The notes under the pieces: generated by a model
Told to the model about the DNA's origin: nothing
The model's database searches: none
Seen by the model: the letters and a program-made list of their open reading frames with translations, nothing else
Made by a program: the position numbers and the translations under genes
Shown: positions 18,051 to 26,055 of the stretch, in pieces
Position numbering within the stretch: the first letter of the stretch is position 1
Layout: every line of letters starts with the position of its first letter
Assembly (NCBI RefSeq): GCF_000368085.1
Contig: NZ_KB849239.1
Span: 571,556 to 635,555, forward strand
Length of the DNA: 64,000 bases
Direction of reading: 5' to 3'
Source of the DNA: Acinetobacter nosocomialis NIPH 2119
GTDB lineage: Bacteria > Pseudomonadota > Gammaproteobacteria > Pseudomonadales > Moraxellaceae

Positions 18051-20705
18051 GTGCAAAGCAATCGCGAAAATCAGGCTGAGGCCTTATTAAATCATGTAAA
18101 TAGATATCAAGCCGGTCGACTAACAGTCTTTCTCGGTGCAGCACCTGGTGTAGGAAAAACCTATGCTATGCTTGCCCGCGCTAAAGAGTTATTTCAACAA
18201 GGTACAGATGTTGTTGTTGGCATTGTTGAAACCCACGGAAGAATAGAAACTCTAAAAATTTTGGAAGGCTTGCCTCAAATTGCTAGAAAGGAAATGCAAT
18301 ATCAGGGGCATACTTTAGAAGAAATGGATTTGGATGCTATTTTACACAGGCATCCGGAAATTGTTTTAGTTGATGAGTTGGCTCATCGCAATATACCCAA
18401 TAGTCGCCATGAACGACGGTGGCAAGATGTCAATGAATTACTAGATGCGGGTATTGATGTATTTACCACCATGAATATTCAGCATTTAGAAAGCTTAAAT
18501 GATGTGGTACATCAGATTACGGGCATTCGAGTAAATGAAACTGTGCCAGATCGGGTGTTTGACCGTATTCGAGATATTCGTTTAATTGATTTACCTGTCA
18601 GTGAACTCATTGAAAGGCTCCATCAAGGAAAAGTCTATGTGCCAGAGCAAGCGAATCTGGCATTACAAGGCTTTTTTAGCATTTCAAATTTAACTGCATT
18701 ACGTGAACTGGCAATGCAATGCGTTGCTGAGCATGTCGATTTAGATTTAAAACAGAGTTATACCTCTAAAGGCTTGAAGTCTATCTCGCTACAAAATGAA
18801 TTAATGATTGCGATAGATGGGCAAGGCTCTTCTGAATATTTAGTACGGGCAGGTTGTCGATTAGCTGAACGCAATGGAGCAACATGGACTGTAGTGAATG
18901 TTGCTAAAAGTTTGGATTCTGGGCAGAGTTCAGCAAATTCATATAAAAAAGAATATATTGAAATTGACCGTGCATTTGAATTGGCTCGACAACTTGGTGG
19001 TCGAACCGAAGTTTTATATGGGCCACGAGTTGCTTCGGTGTTAATGGATGCTGCGCTTGATCGAGGTATTTCCAATCTGGTCATTGGCAAAAGTATTTCA
19101 CCGTGGTGGTTAAAGTTATTTAAGAAAAATTTAGCTCAGCAATTATTAAATCAAGAAAACTCGATTGCTTTAACGATTTTACACCCAGAACAGGGCACTA
19201 AAAAGACAGCTCAACTTGAGAAGCCATCATTTTTATCATTAAAAGAAAGTGTTTTTGTTTTAGCGGTAACATGCGCAAGTATTTTTATAGCTCACTTTGC
19301 CGAAGTTCTATTGGGTATTGAAGACTTCTCTGTCATTTTTATTATTTCAGTTTTAATTGTAGCAACTAAAACCCGAATGCTTGCTGCAGTAGTCGCCGCT
19401 CTTATTTGTTTCTTAGCCTATAACTTTTTCTTTATAGCACCACGTTTTACATTTCAAATTTCAGCACACCAAGGTGTGGTTACCGTTGTTGCTTTTTTTG
19501 CAGCAGCTTTAATTGCTGGGCGGTTGGCTTCTCAGTTACGCCAGCAAGTTTTATCTTTAAAAGCTGCTAATGCCTACACCACAGTAATGCAAGACTTGGC
19601 ACGTAAGCTTTCTAGTGCAGTAAATCTTGAAGAAGTCATGCAAACCGGTCGTATGACTTTAGAAACCCAGCTTCAAACTAAAGTGTGGATTTCTATCCAA
19701 GATAGAGTTATTTCATCTGACATAGAACTAAATGATAAGGAAAAAGTAGCTGCAGAATGGTGTTTGAAACATCAACAACCGTGCGGGCGTTTTACCGATA
19801 CCCTTAGTCAGTCGAACTGGTGGTTTTTACCACTTTTAGAACAGAAAAATAGCCTAGGTATAGTGGGAATTTACTTTAAGGATGATGTAGTTTCTCTAAA
19901 TTTTGAGCAAAAGAAACTGACGGAAAGTGTAATTGAATATATTGCACAGGCAGCACTTCGAACCCAATTGGTCAATGAACTTGAACAAGCAAAAGTCACC
20001 AGTGAAACAGAGCGCTTACGTTCAGCTTTATTATCTTCGGTATCGCATGATTTACGCTCGCCACTAGCTTCTATTATTGGAGCCGCAGATACGCTTGCCA
20101 ATTTTAAAGCTGATATGTCTGAACAAGACCAGCAAGATTTACTTGAAACAATTCATTTAGAAGGTGAGCGTCTAGACCGTTATATTCAAAACTTGCTTGA
20201 TATGACACGCTTAGGCCACGAAGGCTTAACTTTAAAAAGAGACTGGATTGGGGTAGATGAGTTAATTGGTTCGGCAACCCGCCGTTTAAAGCGCTATAAA
20301 CCAGATACGCAAGTAGTGGTTCAGTTACCTGAGCAACCGATTAGTTTGTATGTTCACCCAGCGCTGGTAGAACAAGCTATTTTTAATGTTTTAGAAAATG
20401 CTGCAAACTTTTCACCTCCAGATGAATCTGTCATGATTCGTGCTCAACTTTCATCAGAAGATGAAGTAAAAATTGAAATTGAAGATAGAGGTGCGGGAAT
20501 TCCTGAAGATGAAAGACATCGTATTTTTGATATGTTTTATACGATGGAGCGTGGAGACCGTGGAAAATTTGGTACAGGTTTAGGGCTTACAATCGTAAAA
20601 GCGATTATTGGTGCTCATATGGGTACAATAGAAGCATTTTCAGGGCGCCAAAATAAAGGTACTTTAATTCAAATCAGATTACCCATTCACCCAGTAAAAG
20701 AATAA
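18051..20705 (+). CDS. kdpD: Sensor histidine kinase KdpD
   Basis: KdpD senses low K+ or turgor and phosphorylates KdpE. The 884-residue protein shows the full architecture: an N-terminal KdpD domain with Walker A GAAPGVGKT (29-37), a universal-stress-protein-like domain (about 250-370), four close membrane segments (about 400-500), a GAF-like region, and a kinase core with His666 in VSHDLRSPL, then N and G boxes (VLENAANFS, DRGAGIP, GTGLGL). The start is a GTG with a weak ribosome site. It is separated from kdpC by 38 bases and from kdpE by 11, so all five kdp genes read as one transcript. Confidence 0.96.
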   Translation: MQSNRENQAEALLNHVNRYQAGRLTVFLGAAPGVGKTYAMLARAKELFQQGTDVVVGIVETHGRIETLKILEGLPQIARKEMQYQGHTLEEMDLDAILHRHPEIVLVDELAHRNIPNSRHERRWQDVNELLDAGIDVFTTMNIQHLESLNDVVHQITGIRVNETVPDRVFDRIRDIRLIDLPVSELIERLHQGKVYVPEQANLALQGFFSISNLTALRELAMQCVAEHVDLDLKQSYTSKGLKSISLQNELMIAIDGQGSSEYLVRAGCRLAERNGATWTVVNVAKSLDSGQSSANSYKKEYIEIDRAFELARQLGGRTEVLYGPRVASVLMDAALDRGISNLVIGKSISPWWLKLFKKNLAQQLLNQENSIALTILHPEQGTKKTAQLEKPSFLSLKESVFVLAVTCASIFIAHFAEVLLGIEDFSVIFIISVLIVATKTRMLAAVVAALICFLAYNFFFIAPRFTFQISAHQGVVTVVAFFAAALIAGRLASQLRQQVLSLKAANAYTTVMQDLARKLSSAVNLEEVMQTGRMTLETQLQTKVWISIQDRVISSDIELNDKEKVAAEWCLKHQQPCGRFTDTLSQSNWWFLPLLEQKNSLGIVGIYFKDDVVSLNFEQKKLTESVIEYIAQAALRTQLVNELEQAKVTSETERLRSALLSSVSHDLRSPLASIIGAADTLANFKADMSEQDQQDLLETIHLEGERLDRYIQNLLDMTRLGHEGLTLKRDWIGVDELIGSATRRLKRYKPDTQVVVQLPEQPISLYVHPALVEQAIFNVLENAANFSPPDESVMIRAQLSSEDEVKIEIEDRGAGIPEDERHRIFDMFYTMERGDRGKFGTGLGLTIVKAIIGAHMGTIEAFSGRQNKGTLIQIRLPIHPVKE

Positions 20706-20716
20706 GTTGTAAATTC

Positions 20717-21433
20717 ATGATAAGTTCAGAAACGTCACCTGTAGAAACACGCATTGTGATTATTGATGATGAGCCTCAAATTCGTAAATTTCTAGACATT
20801 GCTTTAAGAACTCAAAAATATAAAACCACGCTCTGCGAAACGGGTTACAAAGGCCTAGAAGCTTTAGCAACGCAAGGTGCCGACTTAGTTATTCTAGATC
20901 TGGGCTTACCCGATTTAGACGGAAAAGAAGTGCTTCAAGAATTACGTAGCTGGTCGAATGTACCAGTTATTGTGCTATCTGTACGGGCTGATGAATACGA
21001 AAAAGTTGATTTGCTAGATGCTGGCGCAAATGATTACATGACCAAGCCTTTTAGTGTGCAAGAGCTTTTGGCACGTATCCGTGTCATTTTAAGAAATCAA
21101 CCCATTCAGCAAGAAGCGCATGTCTATGACGATGGTTATCTTAAAGTTGATGTTACGCAACGTTTGGTTTGGGTCGAGCAACAACCAATTACTTTAACTC
21201 GAAAAGAATTTCAACTTTTGACATTGTTAATGCGCTATCAAGGACAGCTTTTAACCCAGCCACAGCTCTTAAAAGAACTATGGGGTCCAACCCATCAGGA
21301 AGATACGCACTATTTACGTATTTTAGTGGGCAAGTTACGCAGTAAACTGGGGGATAACGCAATTCAGCCACGCTATATTGCAACTGAACCTGGTGTTGGA
21401 TTGCGTTTTTTAGCTAAACAGAAAAATCATTAA
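20717..21433 (+). CDS. kdpE: Response regulator KdpE
   Basis: KdpE is the OmpR/PhoB-family activator of the kdp operon. The 238-residue protein has a receiver domain with acidic pocket Asp17-Asp18, phosphoacceptor Asp61 (ILDLGLPDLDG) and the conserved Lys in TKPFS. A C-terminal winged helix follows, with LTRKEFQLLTLL and the recognition region HYLRILVGKLRSKL. It directly follows kdpD. Its likely DNA targets are the paired direct repeats at 13395-13454. Confidence 0.96.
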   Translation: MISSETSPVETRIVIIDDEPQIRKFLDIALRTQKYKTTLCETGYKGLEALATQGADLVILDLGLPDLDGKEVLQELRSWSNVPVIVLSVRADEYEKVDLLDAGANDYMTKPFSVQELLARIRVILRNQPIQQEAHVYDDGYLKVDVTQRLVWVEQQPITLTRKEFQLLTLLMRYQGQLLTQPQLLKELWGPTHQEDTHYLRILVGKLRSKLGDNAIQPRYIATEPGVGLRFLAKQKNH

Positions 21434-21441
21434 TTAGATAT

Positions 21442-21472
21442 AAAAAAAACCTTAGGGTATTTCTCCCTAAGG
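21442..21472 (-). terminator. Intrinsic terminator between kdpE and the glutamine synthetase-like gene
   Basis: A perfect 8-bp stem (21450-21457 with 21465-21472) with a 7-base loop. Read leftward it is followed by eight T, so it is a good terminator for the minus-strand glutamine synthetase-like gene. Read rightward after kdpE it has only a short T-run and is weaker. Confidence 0.8.
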
Positions 21473-21510
21473 GTTTGCAAAGTGGTTTATAGTTTTTTTG
21501 CTTTTTTTAT

Positions 21511-22935
21511 TTATATATCCCAATGTTGTTCTGCTTCAGTCATTTGACTATAAATGTTTTGATATTCAGCCTGCTTAACCGTATACCAATGTTCGACAAA
21601 GTCAGCGCCTAAATATCCTTTTAAAATAAGACTTCCTTTAAATATTTTTAAGGCTTCTGGTTGGTTGTTAGCTAATAAAATATGCTCGTCTGGAAATTTT
21701 AAAAGATGAGCAGGTTTTGGTAGTGGTAATTTATGAGATAAGCCGTAAGATACACCTGCTAAAATAGTGGCTGTAACGAGATAGGGGTTACAGTCAGCGC
21801 CAGCAACCCGATATTCTAAGCGTTGATTTTGTACATCTGAGCATGGAATGCGAATTGCGACATTACGATTATTGGTATCCCAATTGGCTTCTAATGGCAC
21901 ATGATGACCAATTTTAAAACGTCTATAAGAATTAATATTAGGCGCTAAAATCGCCATAGATGCAGGCATTAACTCAATGAGTCCGCTAATCGCGCTGAGT
22001 AATTTGGCTGCAAGCTCATCTTTTTCTTCTTCTGAGCTAAATATATTTTCATGGTATTGATTCAGCATGCTCATATGAAAATGCATGCCGCTTCCAGCCT
22101 TTGCCAAGTTCGGTTTCGCCATGAAACAAGCAGTTAAGTCATGCTTTCTTGCGACTTGTTTTACAATTCTTTTTAAAGCATTAATTTGATCGCATAGCTT
22201 CAAAATGTCATGGCTGTGTTGAAGATTTAGTTCATATTGTCCAGGGGATGACTCTGCAACAATAGCGGTAATTTCAATAGATTGTAGTAGAGCAGCTTTT
22301 TCAACCTCATCTAGGACTTGTTGATAGTTATTGGGTGCATCTATATCAAAACATTGGTTTTCTATACAGGTTTCAGCCTGATGCTGAGGTGAGAAAAGAT
22401 AAAATTCTAATTCGGCAGCCATGACAGGAAAGTAATTATGGGCATGTAACTGATTTAATATTTTTTTTAATATATTGCGTGGTTCATAGCGGCAGTCTGT
22501 ACCATCTTCTTCTTGCATTGATAGGTAAAGCTGAGCATTTAATTCTGGGGATAAGGCACTTGGTTGCAAGCTGCCTAAAATGGGCAGGCAAAGTCTATCT
22601 GGTTCACCAATATATTTTCCTAATCCTGTCTCTTCAATTACTTTTCCATCAAGGCTCATGGCGTAAACAGAAAGTGGAAAATAACATCCATGAGAGAGAT
22701 TTTTGAGGCTTTTAACGTCAATTCGTTTACCACGAATATGTCCGTTTAAGTCATGTAGACAAATATCAATGTGCTGAGTCTGAGGATATAAACTTAAATA
22801 TTCATCGACTTCTTTTAAAAAAAGTTCTGCGTTGAAAGTGTGATCTTGTGTTGGTGGAATAAAATCATCTGATATTTTAAATGCCTTAAAGTGAGAATCT
22901 TTTAAGTTTAAATTTGGGTAAATAAGCGTACTCAT
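21511..22935 (-). CDS. Glutamine synthetase family protein (PuuA-like gamma-glutamylpolyamine synthetase)
   Basis: A 474-residue ligase that would join glutamate to an amine with ATP. Catalytic-domain signatures are visible: the metal-binding segment AAELEFYLF, PGQYELNL, the GSGMHFHMS motif and the ATP/glutamate loops around NSYRRFK and RIPCSDVQNQRLEYRVAGADCNPYL. The N-terminal layout (DLNGHIRGKR, AMSLDGKV) matches PuuA-type enzymes rather than housekeeping GlnA. The adenylylation Tyr loop of GlnA is not evident. The gene stands alone, so the amine substrate (putrescine, spermidine or another monoamine) cannot be set from context. Confidence 0.85.
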   Translation of the reverse strand: MSTLIYPNLNLKDSHFKAFKISDDFIPPTQDHTFNAELFLKEVDEYLSLYPQTQHIDICLHDLNGHIRGKRIDVKSLKNLSHGCYFPLSVYAMSLDGKVIEETGLGKYIGEPDRLCLPILGSLQPSALSPELNAQLYLSMQEEDGTDCRYEPRNILKKILNQLHAHNYFPVMAAELEFYLFSPQHQAETCIENQCFDIDAPNNYQQVLDEVEKAALLQSIEITAIVAESSPGQYELNLQHSHDILKLCDQINALKRIVKQVARKHDLTACFMAKPNLAKAGSGMHFHMSMLNQYHENIFSSEEEKDELAAKLLSAISGLIELMPASMAILAPNINSYRRFKIGHHVPLEANWDTNNRNVAIRIPCSDVQNQRLEYRVAGADCNPYLVTATILAGVSYGLSHKLPLPKPAHLLKFPDEHILLANNQPEALKIFKGSLILKGYLGADFVEHWYTVKQAEYQNIYSQMTEAEQHWDI

Positions 22936-23333
22936 TATAAAAAACCTTGGTGGTTATTTAGCTAAAATCCTACCTTAGTCCTTGAAGTAAATCGCGTAAA
23001 AAAAGAGTAAAATGATTAAAGAGAGTTTTATAAATAATTTTTATTTTTTGTATTCATAATCAGTGGCTTGAGTTTTGTTTTGATAATAAATTTTTAAAGT
23101 AAAATTAACGTATAAGAGCCATTTGATAGTTCATGATTTCGCTTTAAAAAATTAAACATAATTAGAATTTATGATCCTTAAATTTGGTGAGATGGTCAAA
23201 CTGCTTTAAACTTAAACACTTATCCAGTTAAAAATTTATGTATAAGTCTTGAATAAAGCAGGGCTTACATAGTGTATGTACTGGAATTTTATTTTTTGCG
23301 TTTTTTTTAATTTTATTTTTGAGTTCTCTTAAT
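22936..23333. other. AT-rich intergenic region, 398 bp
   Basis: This stretch separates the divergent glutamine synthetase-like gene and the DUF2799 lipoprotein gene, and must contain both promoters. I see no convincing reading frame or RNA gene. The only notable element is a perfect dyad, TACATA and TATGTA around GTG, at 23266-23280, about 55 bases before the lipoprotein start. Confidence 0.5.
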
Positions 23334-23882
23334 ATGAAAAATATCGGTTTAGCCATTTTAGCAATCAGCCTTTCAGGTTGTGCTGCAATGAGCGTAGAAG
23401 AATGTAAGACTGCGAATTGGTCATTAGTAGGTGAGAAAGATGGTTCAAAAGGTTCTTCGCCGCGTTTAGATCAATATTATAAAGCGTGTGGGAAAGCTAA
23501 TATTGTTCCAGATCAAAAGTCATATGAACGTGGATATAAAGAGGGCTTAGGATATTATTGCCAGCCATCAAATATTTTTTATAACGCCTTAGAGGGTAAC
23601 GGGAATATTAATGTATGCCCAGTTGAGCAGCGTGATCGGTTAAGACCTTATTATCGTGCAGCTTCCGATTACTACAATGCAAAAAATGAATACGATCGTT
23701 ATGATGAAAAGTTTAAGCAGTATTCTGATAATGCTTACAACGAAAAATTAAAGCCAGAAGAGCGTGAACGTTATCGTAAGCTTTTAAGAGAATTACAAAT
23801 TGATCGTGACCGTATTAACAGAAACTATTGGAACTCAATTCGAGATATCGAACGTTTCAAATATGATCATGGTTTAAAATAA
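23334..23882 (+). CDS. DUF2799 family lipoprotein
   Basis: A 182-residue lipoprotein. It begins with a short signal peptide ending in the lipobox LSGC, so it is predicted to be lipidated and membrane anchored. After it come the features of the DUF2799 family: an early CKTANW segment, an RGYKEGLGYYC motif, and a NVCP cysteine. The last third (about 120-180) is highly charged and helical. The ATG at 23334 gives a proper signal peptide; an in-frame TTG at 23319 would lengthen it without need. No function is established for the family. A near-perfect terminator follows. Confidence 0.8.
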   Translation: MKNIGLAILAISLSGCAAMSVEECKTANWSLVGEKDGSKGSSPRLDQYYKACGKANIVPDQKSYERGYKEGLGYYCQPSNIFYNALEGNGNINVCPVEQRDRLRPYYRAASDYYNAKNEYDRYDEKFKQYSDNAYNEKLKPEERERYRKLLRELQIDRDRINRNYWNSIRDIERFKYDHGLK

Positions 23883-23890
23883 TATTTGAA

Positions 23891-23930
23891 AAAGGATTGA
23901 TCTGAATGAGATCAATCCTTTGTTTTTTTT
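23891..23930 (+). terminator. Intrinsic terminator after the DUF2799 lipoprotein gene
   Basis: A perfect 13-bp stem (23891-23903 with 23909-23921), a 5-base loop and an eight-T run. It starts eight bases after the stop codon. Confidence 0.92.
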
Positions 23931-24564
23931 AAAGGTAATAACTCGTTTTAGTCATTAACTTTGAAATAGCGGTCATACTGATTTTTACTGCATAAGGTAA
24001 TTCAACACCACCTGCTTCAAGCGCAGTATGACGATGATGTAATTCATCTTCATTCATTTGCTCTAAAATTTTACGAGAGCGTTCATCTTGAGCAGGTAAC
24101 TGGTTTAAGTGATCTTGCAAATGTAGACTAACTTGGCGTTCAGTTTCAGCAACAAAACCTAAGCTATATTTATCACCTGCAATACCAGCAAGAGCACCCA
24201 TACCATATGAAAGGCCATACCAAATCGGGTTCAATAAACTTGTATGACTATTTAGCTCTTTTAAACGGTCTTCACACCAAGCTAAATGGTCTTGTTCTTC
24301 AATTGCTGCCTGTTGCATTTCACGGCGTACATTTGGTAATTTCGCCGTTAATGCTTGCCCATGATAAAGCGCTTGAGCACATACTTCACCACTATGGTTA
24401 ACACGCATTAAGCCTGCAACATGGCGAGCATCTTCAACTCCAAGTTTTGTTTCAGCCGTTTCAGCCGGATTTTGTCGCTGTGCTGCTGTTGCACCTGGAA
24501 CAAGACTACGTAATGCCTGATCAAAGGAGTTAATAAGTTGATCAATTCCCGTATAGTGGCGCAT
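23929..24564 (-). CDS. coq7: 2-polyprenyl-3-methyl-6-methoxy-1,4-benzoquinone monooxygenase (Coq7 type)
   Basis: This di-iron hydroxylase performs the penultimate oxygenation in ubiquinone synthesis, at ring position C6 (the UbiF step in E. coli). The 211-residue protein has the four-helix ferritin-like iron ligand pattern: NHSGEVCAQ with a ligand Glu, EEQDHL (ExxH), ETERQVSLH, and NEDELHHR (ExxH). Acinetobacter and Pseudomonas use this Coq7 protein where E. coli has the flavoprotein UbiF. The transporter gene upstream ends only 3 bases before it, so they share a transcript. Confidence 0.93.
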   Translation of the reverse strand: MRHYTGIDQLINSFDQALRSLVPGATAAQRQNPAETAETKLGVEDARHVAGLMRVNHSGEVCAQALYHGQALTAKLPNVRREMQQAAIEEQDHLAWCEDRLKELNSHTSLLNPIWYGLSYGMGALAGIAGDKYSLGFVAETERQVSLHLQDHLNQLPAQDERSRKILEQMNEDELHHRHTALEAGGVELPYAVKISMTAISKLMTKTSYYL

Positions 24565-24567
24565 AAA

Positions 24568-25890
24568 TTAGTCCTCCAAAGAAAGATGTGCTGTGGCAAG
24601 CATTGGTTTTAGTCGGGCAAGAAGCCAGATACTAAAGATTGCACTAAGTACAGCTGTAATAATAAATAGTATTTTAATATCAATTTTTAAAACACTTAAT
24701 ATTAAGATTGAGAAAATTGCTGACGAAACCATGAATACAGCATTTAAAATGTTATTTGCTGCGACCACTCGGGCACGATGTGAGCGCGGTGAGTAAGCCT
24801 GCATCATGGCATACAAAGGAACAATATAAAAACCGCCACTAATACCCAATAAAGTCACTGCAATCATGACGTGATAGTAAACCCAACCTTGGGTAAAAAT
24901 ATCTTTTAAGGTTAGTAATGCTCCAGTTTTCTCCGGTACAAAGGCTAGACTCGCTGCAAGGTAAAGCGCAAAAACAGTAAGGCCAATTGCACCAATCGGC
25001 ACCATTTTAATATTAATTTCCGAACCACCAATTTTACGGCAGAGAAGAGAACCTACCCCAATACCGACTGAGAAGAATGTGAGTAACAGGCTAACCACAT
25101 TTTCTGATGCATGGAGATTTTGTTGAGTCAACTGCGGAATTTGCGTTAAATAAGTTGCTCCATAAAACCAGTACCACGAATTACCTAATAAAATGGTGAA
25201 CACTAACGGTAAACTTTTGGCATATGTAATGGTTTGGAAGCTTGTACGAATAAAGTTCCAGTCTATATCTAGATCGGGTGCAGCAACTTTTTGGGGTAAA
25301 ATGAAGCGGCTAAATAAATAGCCTATGCAAGCAATAGCGACTACAGTCAAACTAATCCATAGTAAATTACCTTCCGATGATGCAATTACGGCACCACCTA
25401 AGATCATGCCGAATAAAATTGCCATCGATGTACCGGATTGAAATAAGGCATTGCCCGACATAAGTTCGTTTGGTTTTAAAATTTCAGGCAAAATTGCATA
25501 TTTAATAGGTCCGAAAAATGTGGAATGTGTTCCCATTAAGAATAAAGCCAGAAGCAGTAGCCATAAATGCCCCAATAAGAAACCGGCAGACCCAATAAGC
25601 ATGATTATGATTTCTAATATTTTTATGCCACGCACAAGTTGTGAGCGCTCGTATTTGTCAGCAATTTGTCCTGCTGTTGCTGAAAAAAAGAAATATGGCA
25701 AAATAAACAATAATGCTGCTAAATTATTGAGTGTACTTACAGGGGCAGATTGTTGTTGAATCCAACCATATGTAATGACTAACAATAAAGCTTGCTTAAA
25801 AACATTGTCATTTAATGCGCCAAAAAACTGTGTAAAAAACATCGGTACAAACCGACGTGATGTCATCAGGGATTCATCTTGTTTCATCAT
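24568..25890 (-). CDS. MFS transporter, LplT-like
   Basis: A 440-residue inner-membrane transporter with about twelve hydrophobic segments. The N-terminal RFVPMFFTQFFGALNDNVFKQALL pattern is typical of the lysophospholipid transporter LplT and of the MFS half of bifunctional acyltransferase fusions. Other signatures are LPYFFFSATAGQIADKYERS, containing the MFS cytoplasmic loop, and the GTHSTFFGPIKYAILPE segment. E. coli LplT works with the acyltransferase Aas, but no aas is adjacent here. An ATG at 25890 is taken; the frame also has a TTG at 25896. It leads an operon with coq7. Confidence 0.82.
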   Translation of the reverse strand: MMKQDESLMTSRRFVPMFFTQFFGALNDNVFKQALLLVITYGWIQQQSAPVSTLNNLAALLFILPYFFFSATAGQIADKYERSQLVRGIKILEIIIMLIGSAGFLLGHLWLLLLALFLMGTHSTFFGPIKYAILPEILKPNELMSGNALFQSGTSMAILFGMILGGAVIASSEGNLLWISLTVVAIACIGYLFSRFILPQKVAAPDLDIDWNFIRTSFQTITYAKSLPLVFTILLGNSWYWFYGATYLTQIPQLTQQNLHASENVVSLLLTFFSVGIGVGSLLCRKIGGSEINIKMVPIGAIGLTVFALYLAASLAFVPEKTGALLTLKDIFTQGWVYYHVMIAVTLLGISGGFYIVPLYAMMQAYSPRSHRARVVAANNILNAVFMVSSAIFSILILSVLKIDIKILFIITAVLSAIFSIWLLARLKPMLATAHLSLED

Positions 25891-26055
25891 ATACAAGCTT
25901 CATTGAGTTTTATTAAAAAATGTGACGGAGTGTTAATTTGCATCGAAAACCATGTATGATATTTTTAACGCTTGATTAAATGAAAAATCAATGGTTTCGA
26001 GTGAGTTTTATCCTCATATTGGTGCGTTTATTAAAAAATAAGTTTAGAGTTTTCC

